From: Acidobacteriota bacterium
GTDB lineage: Bacteria; Acidobacteriota; Thermoanaerobaculia; Thermoanaerobaculales; Sulfomarinibacteraceae
Direction: 5' to 3'
DNA length: 42,702 nt
Assembly (NCBI GenBank): GCA_022340775.1
Contig: JAJDNH010000004.1
Span: 1-42,702 of the forward strand
Part shown: positions 36,678 through 42,702 of the stretch, one piece after another
How positions within the stretch are numbered: position 1 is the first letter of the stretch
Layout: every line of letters begins with the position of its first letter
Notes under the pieces: generated by a model
Told to the model about the DNA's origin: nothing
Databases searched by the model: none
The model's input: only the letters and a program-made list of their open reading frames with translations
Made by a program: the position numbers and the translations under genes

Positions 36678-36706
36678 AATATATGACCTGACCGACCACT
36701 TGTCAA
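36678..36706 (-). promoter_or_regulatory. Sigma70-type promoter of hsp20
   Basis: Minus strand TTGACA-N17-TATATT upstream of hsp20 ATG. Confidence 0.75.
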
Positions 36707-36832
36707 GTCCTAATTCTAGATACTATCTGAATCTTAGTGTATAAGACTCATGTATGGCCGACGGGGATCGATGTCAACCCGCACCAAGCATCGATCGTCC
36801 CTCCCATGCAAACGGGAAGGAGGGACCACGGA

Positions 36833-37159
36833 ATGAACGCCACGAGAAGCTCGAGACCGTTCGCTTCGGCTGTCTTGATCCTCGCCCTCACGGTGCCCGC
36901 AAGCTGGGCGTGTGTCTCGCCTCGCAGAACCGTTCTGGTGCGCGTTCCGCCGCCTGCGGCGCGCGTCGAGGTGCGGCCAGCTCGACCCGGCCCCGGCCAC
37001 GTGTGGGTCGCTGGTCACTGGCGGTGGAGCGGCCGGCGATACGTTTGGGCCAGCGGCCACTGGGCACGGCCACCGCACGCCGGCGCGGTTTGGGCCGCCG
37101 GCCACTGGGCACGGCGTGGCGGCGGCTGGCTGTGGGTTGCCGGTCACTGGAAGCGGTAG
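36833..37159 (+). CDS. WxxGxW (YXWGXW) repeat lipoprotein-like protein
   Basis: Lipobox-like TVPASWAC; four repeats VWVAGHW, VWASGHW, VWAAGHW, LWVAGHW. Confidence 0.82.
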   Translation: MNATRSSRPFASAVLILALTVPASWACVSPRRTVLVRVPPPAARVEVRPARPGPGHVWVAGHWRWSGRRYVWASGHWARPPHAGAVWAAGHWARRGGGWLWVAGHWKR

Positions 37160-37280
37160 GAGCAAGAGGGGCCTCTCCGCGTCCACCACCCCACGGGAGT
37201 TTGTCGATGAGGTTCTTCGAACCTTGTCTTCGGCGACAAAGATCCCTGGGACGCGACATGCTCCGGTTTGGGCTTTGCCC

Positions 37281-37395
37281 ACGTCACTTGGGGAGGTGGG
37301 TGACGTCTCGCGCTTTCCCTCTGCCGTCTTGCGGTACTACTGGGTGGCTCGGGGAACCGAATCACTTAATGAGCCAATAACTCTGTCACTTCTCC
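37281..37395. repeat. Copy C of dispersed intergenic repeat
   Basis: tgggtggctcggggaaccgaatcacttaat (37341-37370); upstream acgtcac...gtgacgt inverted repeat and one gtcttgcg unit. Confidence 0.7.
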
Positions 37396-37493
37396 GTCCC
37401 GTTGGCGGTACCTCCCGGCCTTCTCACTTCCTCACCTTCTGACCTCCCTGCATCCTCGCTCTCGATCTCCGCTACAATGGCGACGGAGTCACC

Positions 37494-39368
37494 ATGGCCA
37501 ACATCCCGGTCTTCTTCACCGCCGACCTGGCGGCCGTGGCCGGTGTGGCGGGCGTGATCGAGAGCCTGACAGAGGCTCCTGAGCCGGCCGTCGTTGTCGC
37601 CTCGGCCCCGGCTTGCGCCGGCGTCCCGGTTCCGCTCGACGGCAACAGGGTACTCGTTGTTCTCGGAGAGGCGCCTCATGGCCTGCGCCCGTTTCTGAGC
37701 CTTCCCGCCGAGCCGTCTTCCGGCCACCTCGACAGCGCCGTGGCGGCGGCTCGGGTCGCCCTCGAGAACGCCATGGAGGTCGAGCGTCTCCGCCGCACGT
37801 TGACGGCTCACCGAGCCCTCGAGCGCGAGCTGCTGGAGATCGGCACGGCGCTGTCGGCGGAGAACGATCTCAGGCGCCTCCTGGACCGCATCCTGACGTC
37901 GGCCCGCACGCTGGTCAACGCAGACGCCGGATCGCTGTACCTGGTCGACCAGGGCGGTGGTGAGGAGCCCCGGTTGCGATTCGTCCTGGCCCAGAACGCG
38001 TCGAGGGAAATGGCGTGGAGCGAGGTGACGCTCGCAATCGATCACAGCAGCATCGCCGGCATGGTTGCGAGCACCGCGAACCCGCTGCGGATCGACGATG
38101 CCTACACGCTGCCGGAGGACTCGCCGTTCGGGTTCAACCGCAGCTTCGACGAGGAGACCGGCTACCGCTCGCGCAGCCTGCTCGCGGTCCCGATGCTGAC
38201 CCGCGCCGGAGAGCTCGTGGGCGTGGTCCAGCTGCTCAACCGAAAACGGGACCCGGAGGCCCTGTTGCGGACCGAGGACGACGTCGAGAGGCTGGTCTTG
38301 CCCTTCACCTCGCAGGATGAGGACCTGCTGCGTGCCCTCGCCTCGCAAGCCGCTGTTGCGCTCGAGAACACACGGCTGGTGGAGGAGATCCAGGCGCTGT
38401 TCGAGTCTTTTGTTCGCGCCTCGGTAACCGCAATCGAGCAACGAGATCCGCCGACCTCGGGTCACTCGTTTCGGGTTGCGGGATACACGATCGGTCTGGC
38501 ACAGGCGCTCGAGAAGACCCCGCCGCCCAGCTACCGCGGAATCAGGTTCTCCCGTGACGAGGTGCGGCAGCTGAGGTACGCCGCCCTCCTCCACGACGTC
38601 GGCAAGGTCGGCGTTCGCGAAGCGGTCCTGACCAAGGCACGCAAGCTGTACCCGTACCAGGAGCTTCTCGTCCGTGAGCGGTTCGAACGGGCCCGCCACG
38701 CGCTCAAGCTCGAGCGTACCCGAGCCCTCATCGAGGACCTGACGCGCCGCGGAACCACGCCCTCGGCGGGGAATCTGGAACGGCTCTCGGAGGAACTGCT
38801 GGCGATCGACGCCGAGCTCGACGATGCCCTGGAGGTCATCGACCGCGCCGGCAGGCCGAACATCACCGACCGTGAGGTCACACGGGTATTGGAGGAGATC
38901 GGGCGCCGCCAATTCCCAGGCCGTCACGGGGAGCCGGTTCGCCTTCTCCAGCAGGAGGAGCTCCACTTCCTCCACCTTTCGCGCGGCAACCTCGACGAGC
39001 GCGAGCGCGAGGAGATCCAGTCCCACGTCGTACACTCTTTCCAGTTCCTCAACACCCTGCCGTGGCCGAGCCACCTGCGACGGGTGCCGGAGATCGCGGC
39101 GCTGCACCACGAAAAGCTCAACGGCCATGGATACCCCTCGCGCGTGTCCGCGCCGGACATTCCGGTCGAGGTACGCATGCTCACGATTTCCGACATCTAC
39201 GACGCGTTGACCGCCGGAGACCGCCCCTACAAGCGTTCGGTGGACTCGACCCGAGCGCTCGAGATCCTCGAGCAGGAGGTCAGGGAGGGTGCCCTCGACG
39301 CAGCGCTCTTCAGGGTGTTCGTCGAGGCCCAGGTGTACCGGTACCCCGCCGCGCCTCCCCCGGCGTAG
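37494..39368 (+). CDS. GAF domain plus HD-GYP-type phosphohydrolase
   Basis: GAF-like LLDRILTSARTLVNADAGSLYLVD...; HD-GYP: SGHSFRVAGYTIGLAQAL, LRYAALLHDVGKVGV, AALHHEKLNGHGYPSRVSAPDIPVEVRMLTISDIYDALTAGDRPYKR. Confidence 0.9.
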   Translation: MANIPVFFTADLAAVAGVAGVIESLTEAPEPAVVVASAPACAGVPVPLDGNRVLVVLGEAPHGLRPFLSLPAEPSSGHLDSAVAAARVALENAMEVERLRRTLTAHRALERELLEIGTALSAENDLRRLLDRILTSARTLVNADAGSLYLVDQGGGEEPRLRFVLAQNASREMAWSEVTLAIDHSSIAGMVASTANPLRIDDAYTLPEDSPFGFNRSFDEETGYRSRSLLAVPMLTRAGELVGVVQLLNRKRDPEALLRTEDDVERLVLPFTSQDEDLLRALASQAAVALENTRLVEEIQALFESFVRASVTAIEQRDPPTSGHSFRVAGYTIGLAQALEKTPPPSYRGIRFSRDEVRQLRYAALLHDVGKVGVREAVLTKARKLYPYQELLVRERFERARHALKLERTRALIEDLTRRGTTPSAGNLERLSEELLAIDAELDDALEVIDRAGRPNITDREVTRVLEEIGRRQFPGRHGEPVRLLQQEELHFLHLSRGNLDEREREEIQSHVVHSFQFLNTLPWPSHLRRVPEIAALHHEKLNGHGYPSRVSAPDIPVEVRMLTISDIYDALTAGDRPYKRSVDSTRALEILEQEVREGALDAALFRVFVEAQVYRYPAAPPPA

Positions 39369-39424
39369 CGCTGGCCATCAGCGCCAGCCGTGTACAGGTC
39401 CGCGGCCGGGCATCCACCGCTGTC

Positions 39425-40489
39425 TCACATTAGAGGAACCAGGTCGACCGGCGGCTCGAGAGGAATGTGCCATCGTTTGAGGCAGCGAGCGCAGCCGGCC
39501 GGGGGATCCACGAACGTCAGCCGGCGCCGGAACGCGCGGCTCTCGGTGGTGCGCCAGGCAGCGCCGACTCCAGCGGGAGACGCTTGCCCGTAAGAGTACT
39601 GGTACCGCGGCTCGACACCGCTCCAACCGAAGGAGGCGAGCGGCTCAGCCACGGGAATACCGGTCATCACGCACGGGTGAACGCGGCCGTCCGCCCCGAC
39701 GAATACCGACGTCTCCGGATTCTCCGGACACTCCCCGGGCTCGTTGAACGGCGACAGGAGATGCCAGTGGATGCCCACTCCGCGCCGTCGGACCTCCCTG
39801 CCGACATCTGCAAGCCGCCTCCTGAGAGCCTCCATCCTCGCCGCGTCGGGAGCCAGCACGGCCTCGGCCAGCAGCTCACGACGGGCCACCAACGACAGCG
39901 AGCTCACCACAACCTCGTCGACGCCTGCCGCGCACGCCAGTTCCGGCAGCCGCTCGATCGACGCCAGACCCGAGCGTAGCAGCAGGTATGCCAGGTGGAT
40001 GCGAGGCCGCGCTCTGCCATGGCGCTCCTCTGCAAGGGTCCGGGCCGCTGTTATGACGCGTGCGAGGGGCGCGCCCCGGCGGACAGCATCGTTGGTCTCC
40101 TCGTCCGCACCGGCAACGGACAGGGCGACGACCTCGACCCCGGCCGCAACGAGGGCGCGGGCGCAGTTCCGGTCGAGCAGGAGGCCATTGCTGGTCGTAC
40201 CGACCCTTCGCCCCGCGGCGCGCAGCCGGGCGACCATCTCCAGAAACTGGGAGTTGAGAAGGGGCTCGCCCCAACCCTGCAGATGAACGTAGGCAGTCCT
40301 CGCCAGCGACGGTGTCAGCTCCTGGAGGAGCTGCAACGGCATGTCTCGGCCGCTCCAGCGGGCTCCCGACGCAGCTCGCGGGCAGTAGGCACAGCTCGCG
40401 TTGCAACGTGACGTGATCTCCAGCTGCACCCAGTCCAGGCGTGGCGGCCGCCGACCAAGGTAGGTACGGACACGTGCTAGGACGTTCAT
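39425..40489 (-). CDS. Radical SAM/SPASM-like protein
   Basis: LEITSRCNASCAYCPRAA (CxxxCxxC), HLQGWGEPLLN, C-terminal VGADGRVHPCVM...CARCLKRW. Confidence 0.9.
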   Translation of the reverse strand: MNVLARVRTYLGRRPPRLDWVQLEITSRCNASCAYCPRAASGARWSGRDMPLQLLQELTPSLARTAYVHLQGWGEPLLNSQFLEMVARLRAAGRRVGTTSNGLLLDRNCARALVAAGVEVVALSVAGADEETNDAVRRGAPLARVITAARTLAEERHGRARPRIHLAYLLLRSGLASIERLPELACAAGVDEVVVSSLSLVARRELLAEAVLAPDAARMEALRRRLADVGREVRRRGVGIHWHLLSPFNEPGECPENPETSVFVGADGRVHPCVMTGIPVAEPLASFGWSGVEPRYQYSYGQASPAGVGAAWRTTESRAFRRRLTFVDPPAGCARCLKRWHIPLEPPVDLVPLM

Positions 40490-40579
40490 CGCTTCACCTT
40501 ACCGCCGCACACCGATTACGGAGCTTGTTCCCCGGGACCACCGTCTGCCGTTGACGAGGTTCCCACCACGCACAACCAC

Positions 40580-40608
40580 AGGGAGGGGCATCCACGATGC
40601 CCCTCCCT
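40580..40608 (-). terminator. Strong hairpin downstream of rhodanese gene
   Basis: AGGGAGGGGCAT-CCACG-ATGCCCCTCCCT, perfect 12-bp stem, followed on minus strand by GT-rich tract. Confidence 0.65.
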
Positions 40609-40625
40609 AGTGAAACCTCATGGCC

Positions 40626-41726
40626 TCAGCTCTCGGTCTCCCTGGTGTCCTCCTTGGCCACCGGGTTGCCGTCACCGTCCAGCACGGGCAGGTCGGGCGA
40701 GTTGCCCCAGCCGATCATCGACGAGTCGAAGATGTGCAGGTGCTCGAGCGGCCAGCCGTCCAGGTAGAGTGCGAACAGGGTCTGCGTGACCCGCACCCCG
40801 GACTGGCAGTAGAACACGTTGTGATCGGTCGGCTTGATGCCGATCCGAGCGATGTAGGCGTGCAGCTCGTCGGCTGTCACGAATGATCCATCCTCACCGT
40901 GAACGTCCTTCCACGAGTGCCACCCCTCCTTCTGCCACGGAATGTGGCCGGGACGGCGTACGCGCTTGCGCTTGCCGGTCCACTCGTCCTTGCTACGGAT
41001 GTCCCACAGTGCCCAGCGGGGGTCGTCCTTGCACCTCCACACCGCGTCTCGGCCGACCTTCAGGTAGGGATGCCCCCAGTCGGCGAGCGTGATCGTGCCG
41101 TTGCCGGGGCGATCCGTCGACCCCAGCCGGTCAATATCGTAGCCGGCCTTTTTCCACGCCTTGATGCCGCCGTCCAGGACCCGCGTCTCGAAGCCGTACA
41201 GTTTGCAGGCCCACCACAGTCGCGTCGCGTCATACTTGTGGTCGTACCACACCACCATGCTGTCGTTGTCGATGCCGAGGGTGCGCAGGAACGCCTCGAA
41301 GTCGGCGCGGTTCATCAGGTCCTCGCCCCGCGCCCCCCAGTGCTTCTCGGCCGACTCGTAGTCCGAGCGCCAGATGTTGACGGCGCCGGGGATGTGGCCG
41401 TCCACGCGGAACTGGGTCACCGGGTTGCCGACGTCGATGATGACCAGCTTGGGATCGCTCTTCGGCATCGTGCCGTCGTCGAGCGGGATCTTTGTCTGCC
41501 ACGCCTTCTGCAGGTCCATGGCGTGCTTGAGCTCCTGCGGGCTGATCAGGGCCCAACCGCGCGCGTAGCCCTTATACGGCTGGGCCGCGTTCTGCATCCA
41601 CGGCGGGAAGTTCCAGGCCGGCGCGCTGACCTCTCCTCCGACTCCCCACGCGGGAGCCGTCGTCAGGAGAAGAGCGAGCAACGCCACGCCCGCCGCACCT
41701 ACACCGATTCTTGCCAGGTTCCTCAT
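40626..41726 (-). CDS. Exported tandem rhodanese-domain sulfurtransferase
   Basis: Signal peptide; VIIDVGNPVTQFRVDGHIPGAVNIWRSDY; second domain ALWDIRSKDEWTG...NVFYCQSGVRVTQTLFALYLDGWP catalytic Cys. Confidence 0.9.
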   Translation of the reverse strand: MRNLARIGVGAAGVALLALLLTTAPAWGVGGEVSAPAWNFPPWMQNAAQPYKGYARGWALISPQELKHAMDLQKAWQTKIPLDDGTMPKSDPKLVIIDVGNPVTQFRVDGHIPGAVNIWRSDYESAEKHWGARGEDLMNRADFEAFLRTLGIDNDSMVVWYDHKYDATRLWWACKLYGFETRVLDGGIKAWKKAGYDIDRLGSTDRPGNGTITLADWGHPYLKVGRDAVWRCKDDPRWALWDIRSKDEWTGKRKRVRRPGHIPWQKEGWHSWKDVHGEDGSFVTADELHAYIARIGIKPTDHNVFYCQSGVRVTQTLFALYLDGWPLEHLHIFDSSMIGWGNSPDLPVLDGDGNPVAKEDTRETES

Positions 41727-42702
41727 CGTGCTACCTCCTTTTCGACCGAATCAGGGTTATCGAGCCGTGCGCACCACTGCTCCAGCCGGCTCAACAGCTT
41801 CTTGTCGCTTCCCCGAGAGCGAAGGTGGTCGGCGCTCCGCCGCAGCAGGAAGGCGAAGAAGTCGGGCGTCACGCTCCAGCGGGTCAGAAGCTCCAGGCTG
41901 CCACGCACGAACTCCAGCGAGCCCTGGTCGCGGTCGAGCCGCTGGAGAGCCAAGACGAGGCGATTACGATCGTCGGCTGGCGGAGCTCCCCGGTCCCACC
42001 AGGGCGGCGGCGCGACTGCCAGGTACCGGCTCATGGCCTGTGCCACCTGGTGGCACCGCATACCCTGGCTGACCAGCTCGCGGGTCCGCCTCACCTCCGG
42101 TTCGAGCAGTCTCACCGCCGAGCCGGGACCCACACGCTTCTCGAGGACACCGAGGAGCCTGTCCGCCATCACGAACCGTCCCTCATCCAGCTGTGCCCGC
42201 ACCTCCCGCAGCAGGCGGCCATGAACGTCGAGAGACCGCTCAGGGTGCCGCTCACCGATCAGGTTCAGCCTCGTTTCCAGATCGGCCCCGGCAACCTCGG
42301 CCATGTACAGCCGCCCCAGCAGGGCAACCTGCTGCTCGAGGGCCGGCGACTCCAGGCCCAGGGCCTCATCCAGGATGGCAAGAGCTTCCAGCGGCGAGGC
42401 CTCGAGGCGGAGGTGGGCCGAGCGCGCATAGGCCCAACCCCGGCGTGCTGCGGAGAGGTCATGCTGACGAGCCAACCGATCGTAGATCTGGCGCGCCTCG
42501 TCGGTCCTGCCACACCCTCTCAGGCCGCCCGCCAGCAGGTACTCCGCCCACCCCAGTAGCTCCGGTCCAATAGCCGACCGATGGCGACCCAGCAGATCGC
42601 GGATGGCCCCGACAGAATCCGCCGCCCGCCCTTCGTCTTGGTCGAGGATGGCCAGCTCGAGCCCGGCTTCGACCACTGTGGCCGGGTCGTCCGCGAACCA
42701 CT
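41723..42702 (-). CDS. Helical-repeat (TPR-like) protein, 5' end beyond window
   Basis: Reading frame stays open to window edge (...WFADDPATVVEAGLELAILDQDEGRAADSVGAIRDLLGR); Ala/Leu-rich helical repeats; stop overlaps rhodanese ATG. Confidence 0.65.
   Translation of the reverse strand, partial: WFADDPATVVEAGLELAILDQDEGRAADSVGAIRDLLGRHRSAIGPELLGWAEYLLAGGLRGCGRTDEARQIYDRLARQHDLSAARRGWAYARSAHLRLEASPLEALAILDEALGLESPALEQQVALLGRLYMAEVAGADLETRLNLIGERHPERSLDVHGRLLREVRAQLDEGRFVMADRLLGVLEKRVGPGSAVRLLEPEVRRTRELVSQGMRCHQVAQAMSRYLAVAPPPWWDRGAPPADDRNRLVLALQRLDRDQGSLEFVRGSLELLTRWSVTPDFFAFLLRRSADHLRSRGSDKKLLSRLEQWCARLDNPDSVEKEVAR

Noticed and set aside
37386-39128. 580-aa minus-strand ORF opposite the GAF/HD-GYP gene
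   Set aside because: GC-rich codon-bias shadow; the plus-strand frame has clear GAF and HD-GYP motifs.
39371-39391. Small GCTGGC-GCCAGC hairpin between convergent HD-GYP and radical SAM genes
   Set aside because: Only a 6-bp stem without a T-tract; too weak to call a terminator.
1-42702. tRNA/rRNA genes, IS elements, prophage or defence system
   Set aside because: None seen on reading intergenic regions by eye; no transposase, integrase or known defence motifs among the ORFs.

Overview
GC-rich bacterial chromosomal window with an ordinary core/metabolic gene complement. Gene content (PQQ-like/SLH-repeat protein, DUF2339-DUF3999 pair, pyruvate dehydrogenase genes) would fit an Acidobacteriota-type genome, but this is inference only. 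I support about 32 genes: a partial degenerate receiver protein, alkaline phosphatase, LpxL-type acyltransferase, AhpD-like protein, Cdd1-like HhH protein, DUF2339 and DUF3999 proteins, S9 peptidase, a marR-arsM arsenic operon, lpdA, a PQQ-like/SLH protein, PDH E2/E1beta/E1alpha, lipoate ligase, three sugar-modifying proteins including a PIG-L deacetylase::GT2 fusion, cysC, a zinc alcohol dehydrogenase, a sodium/solute symporter with an unlisted 41-aa ORF directly upstream, an aminotransferase, a fadR-like tetR-fadD operon, a GT-C type membrane protein, hsp20, a WxxGxW-repeat protein, a GAF/HD-GYP protein, a radical SAM/SPASM protein, a rhodanese and a partial helical-repeat protein. I saw no tRNA, rRNA, CRISPR, transposase or prophage. 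The items most worth a second look are non-coding or small: (i) a highly structured ~215-nt region between lplA and pdhA; (ii) a dispersed intergenic repeat (GGGTGG-N3-GGGGAACC-N2-ATCAC-N-T) with three copies, one carrying a heptamer array; (iii) the 41-aa single-TM ORF overlapping the symporter start by GTGA; (iv) TA(A/C)A(A/C)T hexamers 6-8 nt upstream of three start codons, suggesting leaderless transcripts. No clear new defence or mobile system was found.
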